Shown here: positions 33,880 to 43,172 of the stretch, in pieces
Position numbering within the stretch: position 1 is the stretch's first letter
How the letters are laid out: each line of letters begins with the position of its first letter
Assembly (NCBI RefSeq): GCF_024609765.1
Contig: NZ_JANFDG010000011.1
Location: 1-64,000, forward strand
Direction of reading: 5' to 3'
DNA length: 64,000 nt
DNA from: Shinella pollutisoli
GTDB lineage: Bacteria; Pseudomonadota; Alphaproteobacteria; Rhizobiales; Rhizobiaceae
The notes under the pieces: generated by a model
The model's database searches: none
What the model was told of the DNA's origin: nothing
What the model saw: the letters and a program-made list of their open reading frames with translations, nothing else
Position numbers and translations under genes: made by a program

Positions 33880-35037
33880 TCACTCGGACCAGGTTTTCAG
33901 AACGGTCGGCTTTCCGTCGCGGTAGGCGATCATCGCGCCGCCGTTCACGCCGGCATGGTCGTCGGCGGAGAAGGTGATCGGCGTGTTGAGGATCCCGGAC
34001 TGGAAGTCCTTGATCGATTCCATCGCGGCGATGAACTTGTCCCGCGTCAGGTCGGGGCCGGCCTGCTTGAGCGCCTCGATGACGGCGAGCGCGCCGCCCA
34101 TGGCCTCGTAGCTGAAGGTGTCGGCCCGATGGTCGGGGAAGTACTTCGTGATCATCTTGGTCCACGGCTCGATCTCCGCGCTGCTGAGCGCCGGCTCGTA
34201 GGCGTAGAACGTGTAGAAGTTCGCCATAGCGGCCATGTCGCCGACGCGGTCCCGGGTGTCTTCCAGCGACACGCCGAAATTGCCGAGGATCGGCGTCGTC
34301 ATGCCGAACTTGTGCGCGTCGCGGACCAGAAGCGCCGTTTCGGCCGGATAGAGCATCGCCAGCACGAAATCGGGCTGCGCGTTGCGCAGCTGCAGGATCT
34401 GCGGCGTCGCGTCGGTCGTGCTGCGCTCGAGGGCGAGCTTCAGCGAGATGTCGAGGCCGTAGGCCTTCTTCAGGTGCTCGGTGGCGACGCGCGAGTTCGT
34501 CTCGCCCCACTCGTCCGTGTGGCTGATCAGCGCGATCTTCGCCGTACCCGGCTTGGACATGGCGAAGTCCACCATCTGGGTGGCGACGACGTCCGAGTTC
34601 GGGATCGGCTGGAAGAGGTTCTTCTTGAACGGCTTCACGATGCCGGCGCTGGCGGCGCCCAGGATGACGAACGGCACGTTCTGGCGTTCGAGATCGTCGC
34701 GCACGGCCATCACGGTGCCGCTGCACACGCCGCCGTGGATCAGGAACACGTCGTCCTGCGCCGTCAGTTTTCTCACCGCGGAGATCGCGCGCGCCGCGTC
34801 GCAGCCGTCATCCTCCCGGACGACCTCGATCTTGCGGCCGTGGATGCCGCCCTTCTCGTTGACTTCGTTATAGACGGCCTCCGCGCCGAAGGCGGCGCGC
34901 CCGAAGATCGAGGCGCTGCCCGTCAGCGGCGCGAAGATGCCGATCCTGATCGTATCCTCCCCGACGCCGGGTTCGGCGAAGGCCGGATTGGCCACAGCGA
35001 CCAGGGCTGCTGCGAGAATGGCTGTCATGCGCTTCAT
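33880..35037 (-). CDS. Branched-chain amino acid-type ABC transporter substrate-binding protein
   Basis: A 385-residue periplasmic binding protein (peripla_BP_6, LivJ/LivK-like) with a signal peptide MKRMTAILAAALVAVANPAFA. Typical features are IRIGIFAPLTGSASIFG and GIHGRKIEVVREDDGCD. The ATG at 35037 has a GGAGGAG site. It supplies the LivHMGF importer downstream and lies between the crotonase gene and livH. The ligand is presumably the lactam or amide handled by HyuA/HyuB, which is inference. Confidence 0.86.
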   Translation of the reverse strand: MKRMTAILAAALVAVANPAFAEPGVGEDTIRIGIFAPLTGSASIFGRAAFGAEAVYNEVNEKGGIHGRKIEVVREDDGCDAARAISAVRKLTAQDDVFLIHGGVCSGTVMAVRDDLERQNVPFVILGAASAGIVKPFKKNLFQPIPNSDVVATQMVDFAMSKPGTAKIALISHTDEWGETNSRVATEHLKKAYGLDISLKLALERSTTDATPQILQLRNAQPDFVLAMLYPAETALLVRDAHKFGMTTPILGNFGVSLEDTRDRVGDMAAMANFYTFYAYEPALSSAEIEPWTKMITKYFPDHRADTFSYEAMGGALAVIEALKQAGPDLTRDKFIAAMESIKDFQSGILNTPITFSADDHAGVNGGAMIAYRDGKPTVLKTWSE

Positions 35038-35069
35038 TGTGTTCTCCTCCCAAAGTTTGACCGGACTGA

Positions 35070-35885
35070 CTATCTGCCCTGAAACACCGGCGGGCGCCCT
35101 TCGTTGAACGCGTTCACGCCCTCGACGCGGTCGGCCGTGTCGACAAGCCGGTTGTATGCCTCGATCTCGAACGCCATGCCGGTCCTCAGATCCGCCTGCA
35201 TGCCGAAATGGATCGACTTCTTCGCCTGCCGGATCGACAGCGGCGCATTCGCGCAGATGCGCTCCGCCACGGCGATCGTCTGTGCGAGAAGCTCGTCTGC
35301 CGGAACGATCCGGTTGACCAGGCCCCATTGCAGCGCGGTTTCGGCCGAGATCGGCGTCGCGCTGAAGATGAATTCCTTCGCCCGGCGCTCGCCGACGGCG
35401 CGCGGCATCGTCTGGGTGCCCGAACCGCCGGGCATCACGCCGATCCGCACCTCGGTCAGCGCGAACCGGGCGTTCGGCGAGGCATAGGCGAAGTCGCAGC
35501 ACAGGACCATCTCGCATCCGCCCGCATAGGCCGCGCCGTTGACGGCGCCGATGAGCGGAATGGGGCAGTTGAGCAGCGCCTGGCGCATCGATTCGAAGAC
35601 CGCGTGCTGGGCGCGCCAGGCCTCCGTGGTCATGCCCTTCCGCTGCTTGAGGTCCGCGCCCGCGCAGAAATGGCGCTCGCCGGCGCCGGTCAGGACGACC
35701 GCCCGGTAGTTGCCGGGATCGTGCTGGAGGGCCGAAAAGAGATCGATGAGCTCCTGCCCGGTTTCGGTGTTGACGGCATTGGCGACGTGCGGCCGGTTGA
35801 AGGTGACAACGAGCAGATGCGGGTTGTGTTCCTCCACCCGGAGCATCTGGAACCTGTCGGGATTGATCGCTGTATGCGTATTCAA
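35070..35885 (-). CDS. Enoyl-CoA hydratase/isomerase (crotonase) with TTG start
   Basis: A 271-residue crotonase. Both catalytic glutamates of true hydratases are present: Glu125 (GGCEMVLCCDFAYA) and Glu145 (TEVRIGVMPGGSGTQ); HFCAGADLK forms the oxyanion-hole region. The best start is TTG at 35885: GGAGGT lies at ideal distance and the TTG overlaps the TGA of the CoA-transferase gene by 3 nt. The next ATG (35846) would cut into the N-terminal strand. It would hydrate the double bond of an enoyl-CoA made by the upstream CoA-transferase. Confidence 0.83.
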   Translation of the reverse strand: MNTHTAINPDRFQMLRVEEHNPHLLVVTFNRPHVANAVNTETGQELIDLFSALQHDPGNYRAVVLTGAGERHFCAGADLKQRKGMTTEAWRAQHAVFESMRQALLNCPIPLIGAVNGAAYAGGCEMVLCCDFAYASPNARFALTEVRIGVMPGGSGTQTMPRAVGERRAKEFIFSATPISAETALQWGLVNRIVPADELLAQTIAVAERICANAPLSIRQAKKSIHFGMQADLRTGMAFEIEAYNRLVDTADRVEGVNAFNEGRPPVFQGR

Positions 35886-37042
35886 GAGTTGACCTCCTTC
35901 GTCAATTGCTTCGGGAAATAGACGCCGTTGTCCTGACCGACCGAAGGAGCGACGCGCTCGAGGCTCGCCCGCGCGCCGTCGAACGACACCGGCAGCCCGA
36001 GCAGCTGCATCGTGTCGCCGTTCACCTTCTGCAGGATGCCGAGCGCCTCGACCTGCGGATGGACGACGACCTGATCGACCGTGTGGATGGGTCCGTTCGG
36101 GATGCCCGCCGCGTCGAAGACGCCGAACCAGTGGTCCGCCGGCCGCTCGCGCAGCGTTTCGGCGAGGATCGGGATGAGGACCGCCCGGTTGACGACGCGG
36201 TCCTTGTTGGTCGCAAACCGCGGATCGGACGCGAGGTCCGGCTTGCCGATCGCCTCGCACAGCCTGCGGAACAGGTTGTCGTTCCCGGCAGCCACCATCA
36301 TGTAGCCGGTCTGCGTCTCGAACGCCTGGTAGGGGACGATGTCGGGCGACGCCGAGCCGACCCGCTTCGGCATCTTCCCCGAGCACAGGTAGGAGGTCAC
36401 GGGGTTGAGCATCCAGGCGAGCGCGGTTTCGAGGAGCGAGCAGTCCACGACGCCGCCCTCGTCGGTGCGCCCGCGCTCCAGCAGGGCGCCGAGGACGCCG
36501 ATGGCCGCCCACATGCCGGACGCCATGTCGATGATGGAGACGCCCACCCGGATCGGCGGCCTGCCGTCCTCGCCGAGGATGCTCATCATGCCGCTGAAGG
36601 CCTGCATCAGCGGGTCGTAGCCGGGATTCTCCCGCAGCGGCCCGGTGGCGCCGAACGCGCCGATGTTGCAGTAGATCAGGCCGGGCTTGATGGCCTTCAG
36701 ATCGGCCGCGCCAAAACCCAGGCGCTCCAAGGCGCCGAAGCGCATGTTCTGGATGACGACGTCGACCTCGTCGACGATCAGCGCCTTGACCCGTGCGGCC
36801 TCCGCGGGATCGGAGAGATCGGCGGAGATCGCCTGCTTGTTGCGGTTGAGCCCGTGAAAGATGGCCGCATCGCCGCGCCAGAAGGGCGGCCCCCAGCCGC
36901 GCGCGTAGTCGCCGCCGCCCGGCCGCTCCAGCTTGATGACTTTCGCACCCAGTTCCGCAAGGATGAAACCTGCATAGGGGCCGGCCACGCTATGGCCGAT
37001 TTCGATCACGGTAATGCCGTCCAGCGGCTTCACGCTTGCCAT
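35882..37042 (-). CDS. Class III (CaiB/BaiF-type) CoA-transferase
   Basis: A 386-residue family III CoA-transferase. LDGITVIEIGHSVAGPYAG begins the fold and Asp172 in VGVSIIDMASG is the expected catalytic aspartate. These enzymes move CoA between carboxylic acids, for example onto carnitine, oxalate or itaconate. It lies between hyuB (48 nt) and the crotonase, suggesting that the acid freed by ring opening is activated to a CoA ester and then hydrated. Confidence 0.85.
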   Translation of the reverse strand: MASVKPLDGITVIEIGHSVAGPYAGFILAELGAKVIKLERPGGGDYARGWGPPFWRGDAAIFHGLNRNKQAISADLSDPAEAARVKALIVDEVDVVIQNMRFGALERLGFGAADLKAIKPGLIYCNIGAFGATGPLRENPGYDPLMQAFSGMMSILGEDGRPPIRVGVSIIDMASGMWAAIGVLGALLERGRTDEGGVVDCSLLETALAWMLNPVTSYLCSGKMPKRVGSASPDIVPYQAFETQTGYMMVAAGNDNLFRRLCEAIGKPDLASDPRFATNKDRVVNRAVLIPILAETLRERPADHWFGVFDAAGIPNGPIHTVDQVVVHPQVEALGILQKVNGDTMQLLGLPVSFDGARASLERVAPSVGQDNGVYFPKQLTKEVNS

Positions 37043-37090
37043 GTAATCCTCATTTCTCTCGAAAATTGTCCGCTACCGATCGCGCTGCGG

Positions 37091-38848
37091 CTAGCCGCCG
37101 CGATGCGCCCGCAACTGGTGGCGAAGAGCCTCGGTCGCGCCCGGATCGAGACGGCCGGCGGAAACGATCACGCCGTAGTCCCGCTCGGCCGATTCCGCCG
37201 ACACGTAGCCGTCGAGAACGTCGCTCCACACGTCCTGCGCAGGCCGCTCCAGCGGGTCGCCGTACCCGCCGCCGCCCGCCGGCTGGATGCGGACGCGGTC
37301 GCCCCTGGCGATGATCTCCTGCTCGCTCTTGGCGCGCAGCGTCTTGGTTTCGCCGTTCCGCCGCTCGATCGAGCTGTTGAAGGTCGCGCCGGCGAGCCCG
37401 CTGAAGAGGCCCTTGGGGGCGACCCGGCCGCGCTCCGCGATGACCGTGCACGTCGCCTGCTCGAAGCCGACCCTGTAGGTGCGCCTGGCCGCGCAGCCGC
37501 CGCGCCAGCGCCCTGCCCCGCCGGTGTCGGGAACGAGCGTCCACTCCTCTATCGTCAGCGGGCTGTTGTGCTCGATCAGCTCGACGGGCTGCGCGCCCGC
37601 GTTGCCGACCAGCACGCGGATGGCCGAGACGCCGTCCTTGTCCGGCCGCGCGCCCATGCCGCCGGCATGGACGTCGATCGTCGACACGTAGGTGCGGCGC
37701 ATGGCCTTGCGCCGGTCGAGGTCGGGATCGTCGCCGCTGAAGATGCCGCAGCAGGCCGCGCAGTTGCTCTGCGCGATCACGCGGTCCGGCAGGGCCGAGG
37801 ACAGGGTCCTCAGCAGCAGGTCGATGATGCGCGGAGAGGTCTCCGTGTTGCCGCTGACGACGGACGCCGGATAGACGCAGTTCACCAGCGAGCCCTCCGG
37901 GGCGATGATCTTGACCGGCTCATAGCAGCCCTGGTTGATCGGGATGCTGAGGTCCGTGATCGCCTTGACCGCGAACCAGGTGCTGTTGCAGGTGACGGAG
38001 AGCGGGCAGTTGACGCCGCCACGAACCTGCGGCGCCGTGCCGGTGTAGTCGAAGCAGATGCTGTCGCCCTCCACGGTGATCTTCACCTTTATCGGGATCA
38101 GCTCCGCGTCGCCGACCGGCTCGATATAGTCGCTGCCCGTGTAGACCCCGTCGGGGATCGCCTCGATCTGCGCGCGCATCCGGCGTTCGGAATAGAGGAG
38201 CGCCTCGGCCATGGTCTCGCCGAGCGCCGCCGCCCCGTACTTGCGCGCGAGCTGCTGGAGGCGCCGGTCGCCGCAGAACGTTCCGGCATATTGCGCGAGG
38301 ATGTCGAGCGTGCAGGCGTCGGGATTGCGCGTGTTGTGGACGATCATCGACATGATATCCGCCACCGGCTCGTCGTTGCGGTAGATGAACACCGGCGGGA
38401 TGCGCACGCCCTCGCCGAAGATGTCCCAGGTGTCGGGCGTGAAGCTGCCGGGGCTCTTGCCGCCGATGTCCGTCCAGTGGCCGCGGGTCATCACGAAGGC
38501 GATGATCTCGCCGTCGAGGAAGACGGGGCGCGTCAGCTGGATGTCCGGCTGGTGATTGCCGCCGCCGAGATAGACGTCGTTGCTGATGATGACGTCGCCC
38601 GGCCGGAGATTGTCGCGGCCCACGGCCAGCACGGATTCGCGCGTCGAGATGACGGCGGAGCCGAGCATGGTCGGAATGTCGTTGCCCTGCGCGACCAGCC
38701 GCATCTCGGCGTCGAAGATCGCCGCGGAGACGTCGCCGCCGGCATGGATGATCGGGCTTGCGGCGGTGCGCATCATCGCGACCTTCATCTCGCGGGCCGT
38801 CGCGTAGAGCGCGCTGCGCAGGACCTCGTAGGTGATACGATCGAGCAT
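37091..38848 (-). CDS. hyuB: Hydantoinase B/5-oxoprolinase family subunit (HyuB)
   Basis: A 585-residue HyuB-family protein. Conserved blocks are HAGGDVSAAIFDAEMRLVAQ, RPGDVIISNDVYLGGGNHQP, GHWTDIGG, and PAGGGGYGDPLERP near the C-terminus. HyuA/HyuB pairs hydrolyse N-methylhydantoin, 5-oxoproline or related cyclic amides using ATP; acetone carboxylase subunits are distant relatives. Its ATG shares one base with the stop of hyuA (TGATG), so the two chains are coupled. Confidence 0.85.
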   Translation of the reverse strand: MLDRITYEVLRSALYATAREMKVAMMRTAASPIIHAGGDVSAAIFDAEMRLVAQGNDIPTMLGSAVISTRESVLAVGRDNLRPGDVIISNDVYLGGGNHQPDIQLTRPVFLDGEIIAFVMTRGHWTDIGGKSPGSFTPDTWDIFGEGVRIPPVFIYRNDEPVADIMSMIVHNTRNPDACTLDILAQYAGTFCGDRRLQQLARKYGAAALGETMAEALLYSERRMRAQIEAIPDGVYTGSDYIEPVGDAELIPIKVKITVEGDSICFDYTGTAPQVRGGVNCPLSVTCNSTWFAVKAITDLSIPINQGCYEPVKIIAPEGSLVNCVYPASVVSGNTETSPRIIDLLLRTLSSALPDRVIAQSNCAACCGIFSGDDPDLDRRKAMRRTYVSTIDVHAGGMGARPDKDGVSAIRVLVGNAGAQPVELIEHNSPLTIEEWTLVPDTGGAGRWRGGCAARRTYRVGFEQATCTVIAERGRVAPKGLFSGLAGATFNSSIERRNGETKTLRAKSEQEIIARGDRVRIQPAGGGGYGDPLERPAQDVWSDVLDGYVSAESAERDYGVIVSAGRLDPGATEALRHQLRAHRGG

Positions 38849-40893
38849 CACGGATTCCTCTTCACATGGATGTTGCCCTCGCCATCGAGGCTTGCGGTCC
38901 AGTCCTTCGTGAAGACGAGGCTGGAGCTGCGCTCCTCGATGATGCCGGGACCGGCGATCGTCGTGCCGGCCCCAAGGGCTTCGCGCCGGTAGCAGGCGAT
39001 CTCCTGCCTCTCGCCGCCGATGACGACGGCGCGGTGACGGAACGGCTTGACCTCGTCGCCCGCCCCGGACGCCTGCGCCGGGATGTTGAGGACGGTCGGC
39101 AGCGTCACCTGGAGGCGGAGGTTGACGAGCGTCACCGGCGCGGTCTTGCGGGTGAAGTTCCAGTGCCGCTGATGTTCGACGGCGAAGCCAGAGGCGATGG
39201 TGTCCATCGTCACGTCCGCCGCCGGATCGATGTCGACGGACAGCGTCTCGGCCTGGCCCGCATAGCGGCAGTCGGCGGAGTAGCGCGCGACCGCGCCGCT
39301 CCAGCCCTCGCCGCCGGCCGCAAGCGCATCGTCCGCCTTCCGCTTCAGGTCCGCCATCAGCGCCTGCAGGCGCGCCGGCGTGAGCTCGTCGAGGTTCGCG
39401 AGGACCGGCTGCTGGAGGTCGTAGGTCTGGTCGGCGATCAGCATGCCGAACGCGCTGAGCAGCCCGGGAAGGTTGGGGACGATGACATGGTCGATATCGA
39501 GCTCGTCGGCGATCTCGATCGCATGGACCGGGCCGCCGCCGCCGAAGGGGATATAGGCGAAGTCGCGCGGGTCGAAGCCGCGCTCGACCGTCAGCAGGCG
39601 GATGGCCTGCGCCATGAGGGAGCTGCCGATCGAGCGGACGATGCGCGCCGCCTCCTCGATGCTGACGCCGAGCGGCCTGGCGAGATGGACGTCGACCGCC
39701 CTCCGCGCCGCCGCGATGTCCAGCTCGAGCTCGCCGTCCATGAAGCCGTCGGGATCGATGTAGCCGAGGATCAGGTTGCAGTCCGTGATCGTCGGATCGG
39801 TCCCGCCGCGTCCGTAGCAGACGGGCCCGGGCACCGCGCCGGCGCTGTCCGGCCCGATCCTGACGCCGCCGGCCTCGTCGATCCGGGCGATGGAGCCGCC
39901 GCCCGCCCCGATCGACTCGATGTCGATCGTCGGCGTGCGGACGGTCACCGTCTGCAGCACCGTGCTGGTGCGCAGCTGCGGCCGCCCCGCATGGATCATC
40001 GAGACGTCGAACGTCGTGCCGCCCATGTCCCCGGTGATGGCGTTCTCGACGCCGATGCGCCGGCAGAGCTTGACCGCGGCCGTCACGCCGCCGGCGGGGC
40101 CGGATTCGAGCAGGGTCACCGGGCGGTCCATGACCAGCGGCGCGCCGGCCAGCCCGCCGTTCGACTGCATGAACAGGACCTCGCCGTCGATGCCGAGCCT
40201 GCCCACCTCCTGCTCGAAGGTGGCGATGTATCGCTTGCACTTCGGCCCGATCATGCCGTTGATCACGGTCGTGCTGGTGCGCTCGTATTCATACATCTCC
40301 GGATTGACGTCGGAGGAGGAGGTCACGAAGACGTCCGGGAGCGCCTTCTGCAGGAACGCGGCGACCGCCTGCTCGTGGGCCGGGTTGACGTGGGCGTGCA
40401 GCAGGCAGATGGCGACGGCCTCCACCCCCGCCTCCTTCAGCACCGCGCCCAGGTCCTGGAACTGCGCGGGATCGAGAGGCTGGAGCACCTCGCCGTCGAA
40501 GGCGATCCGCTCGTCCACCTCCAGGCGCAGCCGGCGCGGCACGAGGGGCGCGGGATTCCTGAAGAACAGATCGTAGAGGTCCGCCCGGTCGTGCCGCGAG
40601 ACGCGGCGGATCTCGAGGATGTCGCGGAAACCCTTCGTCGTCAGCAGCGCCGTCCTGGCGCCCTTGCCCTCGACGATCAGGTTGGTGGCGATCGTGGTGC
40701 CGTGGCCTATGCGTGCGATCTCGGCATAGTCCGCGCCGGCCTGGCTCACGATCTTGCGGATCCCCTCCAGCGCGCCGCGTGCGGGGTCCTGGGGCGTCGT
40801 GGCGACCTTCGTGAACCAGATGCGGCCCGGGCCGTCATCGATCAGGACCACGTCCGTGAACGTGCCCCCGACATCAATCCCTATTCTTTTCAC
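38848..40893 (-). CDS. hyuA: Hydantoinase A/5-oxoprolinase family subunit (HyuA)
   Basis: A 681-residue HyuA-family protein of the actin/hexokinase-like ATPase fold: phosphate motif IGIDVGGTFTDVVLID at the N-terminus and GDMGGTTFDVS in the second half. It should supply the ATP-dependent step of cyclic amide opening together with HyuB. The start is GTG at 40893, with GGAGG at correct distance and the first motif at residues 3-18; upstream ATG codons would add unrelated sequence. It is the first gene of a leftward operon of about 13 genes. Confidence 0.85.
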   Translation of the reverse strand: MKRIGIDVGGTFTDVVLIDDGPGRIWFTKVATTPQDPARGALEGIRKIVSQAGADYAEIARIGHGTTIATNLIVEGKGARTALLTTKGFRDILEIRRVSRHDRADLYDLFFRNPAPLVPRRLRLEVDERIAFDGEVLQPLDPAQFQDLGAVLKEAGVEAVAICLLHAHVNPAHEQAVAAFLQKALPDVFVTSSSDVNPEMYEYERTSTTVINGMIGPKCKRYIATFEQEVGRLGIDGEVLFMQSNGGLAGAPLVMDRPVTLLESGPAGGVTAAVKLCRRIGVENAITGDMGGTTFDVSMIHAGRPQLRTSTVLQTVTVRTPTIDIESIGAGGGSIARIDEAGGVRIGPDSAGAVPGPVCYGRGGTDPTITDCNLILGYIDPDGFMDGELELDIAAARRAVDVHLARPLGVSIEEAARIVRSIGSSLMAQAIRLLTVERGFDPRDFAYIPFGGGGPVHAIEIADELDIDHVIVPNLPGLLSAFGMLIADQTYDLQQPVLANLDELTPARLQALMADLKRKADDALAAGGEGWSGAVARYSADCRYAGQAETLSVDIDPAADVTMDTIASGFAVEHQRHWNFTRKTAPVTLVNLRLQVTLPTVLNIPAQASGAGDEVKPFRHRAVVIGGERQEIACYRREALGAGTTIAGPGIIEERSSSLVFTKDWTASLDGEGNIHVKRNP

Positions 40894-41196
40894 GTTTCCT
40901 CCAGATCGCGGCGTCGGTTCCGCGCCGCCTTTCTCGTTCTTGACGGCACAATGCCTTCTCTGGAGTTGGTGATGCAAACGACTTTATCTGACGGTAAGCA
41001 TGACTTTTTGGAAGCCTTGCCGGTAGCGCCGGCCGCCTCGAATTCTTCAACCTGACCGGATGGAACGAAAGCGCCCGGCCTGATCGGCGTCTTCGGCGGC
41101 GCGCTCGGCCTCTGCCCCGCAGGGAGGCATTGCGGCGTGAAGTGGGGTATGGTGACGCGTCGCGGCTCCGCGCGATCCGACCGAAGGGTGACGGGA
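40894..41196. other. Intergenic region between hyuA and the SH3-like secreted protein gene
   Basis: This 303-nt gap holds the promoter of the leftward hyuA operon and of the rightward gene at 41197. The part at 40970-41015 is AT-richer than its surroundings. I see no clear operator, terminator or gene here; short open frames lack ribosome sites and coding character. Confidence 0.4.
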
Positions 41197-42225
41197 ATGG
41201 TTCAGGACCGATTGAATGCCCTCTTGCGCGCCGCCGCGCTCCTCTGCCTCCTTCCCATGGCGGCAATGGCCGGGGAGACGCTCGGATGGCATGGCGCGAA
41301 AGGGGAAGAGGGCGGCGCCTCGCTGTTCTACGGCATTCCGCAGAGCGACCATGCCCCGGTTTCCTTCTCCTGCCCGCAGGCCGGCGGCGACCTCCTCTTC
41401 GCCGTCACGTTCGAGCCCGCCGGCGCGGCCGATGGCGAGGAAACCGAGGTGCTGCTCAGGGCCGGCGACATCACGGTGCCGATCGTCACGACCGGCACCC
41501 GCATCGAGATGGACGACAGCTTCGTCCTCGAAGGCCGCACGGCGCTCGATCGGCGCCTCGTCGACCTCCTCGCCTCGCGCGGCACGCTGACCGTCTCCGC
41601 CGGGGACGAGGCACGGCAATTCCCGCTCGACGGCGCGCGCGAAGCCGCGGCCGCCCTGATCGAGGCCTGCGCCGCCGAGGCCGCTCGGGCCGCCGTTCCC
41701 GGCGTCGACGCCTGCGCGATCTCCGCCTGGTCCACCGATCCGGATCCGGACGGGCTCAACGTGCGGGCCGCGCCGCGGGGTGACGCGGCGATCATCGGCA
41801 CGCTTCCGGCGGCGCGCGACGTCGGCGGCGAGCGCTTCGCCACCGAGGTGTCGATCACCGGCTCGAAAGACGGCTGGCTGCGGATATCGGAGGGCTGGGT
41901 GCTCGACTATATCGGCGACGACCCGATCGACGTCGTCTTCGAGGGCGAGGGCTGGGTGTCGGGGCGCCACATCGGCCTGCGGCTCAACTACCGGCACCTG
42001 CACAGCGCGCCTGCGAACGACAGCCCCGTGGTCGCCACGATCGCGGGCACGATCGACGGCATGCGCTACGGGCCGGATTCGATCCTGGTCGACCGCATCC
42101 ACGCCTGCCGGGGCGACTGGCTGGAGGTCGAGGGCGTGCTGACGATCGACGGGACCGCATACGGGCCGCGCCTGCGCGGCTGGACGACGAAGACCTGCTC
42201 CAACCAGGTGACGACCTGCCCGTGA
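41197..42225 (+). CDS. Secreted protein with bacterial SH3-like domains
   Basis: A 342-residue protein with a signal peptide (NALLRAAALLCLLPMAAMA, cleavage near AMA-GE). Residues of roughly 180-250 look like a bacterial SH3 domain (PDGLNVRAAPRGDAAIIGTL, then GWLRI), and a second weaker copy follows (YRHLHSAPANDSPVVATIAG). Such domains bind cell wall or protein partners in the periplasm. The ATG at 41197 has a GACGGGA site. It is not obviously part of the adjacent catabolic operons and may pair with the secreted protein at 42308-43147. Confidence 0.65.
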   Translation: MVQDRLNALLRAAALLCLLPMAAMAGETLGWHGAKGEEGGASLFYGIPQSDHAPVSFSCPQAGGDLLFAVTFEPAGAADGEETEVLLRAGDITVPIVTTGTRIEMDDSFVLEGRTALDRRLVDLLASRGTLTVSAGDEARQFPLDGAREAAAALIEACAAEAARAAVPGVDACAISAWSTDPDPDGLNVRAAPRGDAAIIGTLPAARDVGGERFATEVSITGSKDGWLRISEGWVLDYIGDDPIDVVFEGEGWVSGRHIGLRLNYRHLHSAPANDSPVVATIAGTIDGMRYGPDSILVDRIHACRGDWLEVEGVLTIDGTAYGPRLRGWTTKTCSNQVTTCP

Positions 42226-42307
42226 CGCCGCCCCGGCATCGCATATCCGCCTGTGCCGGCCCGACGAAAAACGGCTATCCTGCGCAGGTGATCTCAAGGA
42301 GACCGTC

Positions 42308-43147
42308 ATGATGGTCGTTCTGCTGCGCGTGGTCCTGGTCGTGCTGGCGGTCCTCTCGGCGCCGGCCGGGCGCGCGTCCGCCCAGCCGGCGGCGTCTCCC
42401 GACCTCGCGGATCGGGTCGGCGGCAGGGAGGATCTGACCTTCGCCGACCTCGTCCGGCTCGTTGCGCCCCGGATCGCCGCAAGCGGCGAGGCGGCCCGCC
42501 TGCGCCACATCGGCGGCGAGGAATGGCGCAGCGCCGGGCCGGAGGCGGCCGAACTGCGGGCGTTTACGGCCGTTCCGGCGCGCTCCGGCGGCTCCGATCG
42601 GATGGTCCTGCTCCTGGACTTCGGCGAGGCGCGGGACAGCGCCGCCGGCTTCGCCGTTCTCGCCCTCTTCGACATCGCCGGCGAGCCGAGGCTTCTCGAC
42701 GCCGCCGACGTCGCCTTCGATCGCCGGACATCCTTCGCCGGACCCGTCCGGCTGCCGGTCGGCGAGGCCGGCGACCTGCTCGTCACCCGAAGCACGCATT
42801 TCAATTCCAGCCAGGGCTACGCGATGACCGCCCTGATCCTCCTCGGCGGCGACCGGTTCGAGCTCGTCGACACGATCTCCACCCTGGACGACCGGGCCTG
42901 CGCCTTCAAGCGCACGCAGCGGCTCGACATCCGCCGGGGGACGGCGGCGCCGTTCGCGGACATCCGGGCCACCGTGACCGAACGCACGGCAGGGACGGCT
43001 GAGCCGTGCGACGACGGTGCGGCCGTTCCAGAGCCGGGAACGCGGACGATCGCGGTGACCTATCGCTGGGACGCGGCCGAGCGGCGCTACATCGCCGACT
43101 CGGACGCCTTCGCCGTGCTGGCGCGCGAGAACGAGACGCGCTTCTGA
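42308..43147 (+). CDS. Secreted protein of unknown function
   Basis: A 279-residue protein with an N-terminal signal (VVLLRVVLVVLAVLSAPAG, cleavage near ASAQP). I do not recognise the mature domain. It is globular, without cysteine motifs beyond three scattered Cys and without membrane segments. AAGGAG precedes the ATG by 7 nt, so it is well supported as a gene. It lies 82 nt after the SH3-like gene in the same direction. Confidence 0.6.
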   Translation: MMVVLLRVVLVVLAVLSAPAGRASAQPAASPDLADRVGGREDLTFADLVRLVAPRIAASGEAARLRHIGGEEWRSAGPEAAELRAFTAVPARSGGSDRMVLLLDFGEARDSAAGFAVLALFDIAGEPRLLDAADVAFDRRTSFAGPVRLPVGEAGDLLVTRSTHFNSSQGYAMTALILLGGDRFELVDTISTLDDRACAFKRTQRLDIRRGTAAPFADIRATVTERTAGTAEPCDDGAAVPEPGTRTIAVTYRWDAAERRYIADSDAFAVLARENETRF

Positions 43148-43172
43148 CGGCCCCGGAGGACGGGCCGCCGCC

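Noticed and set aside
35906-38992. A 1028-codon open frame opposite the CoA-transferase and hyuB
   Set aside because: It crosses two real genes on the other strand and has no family features or ribosome site; a shadow of codon bias.
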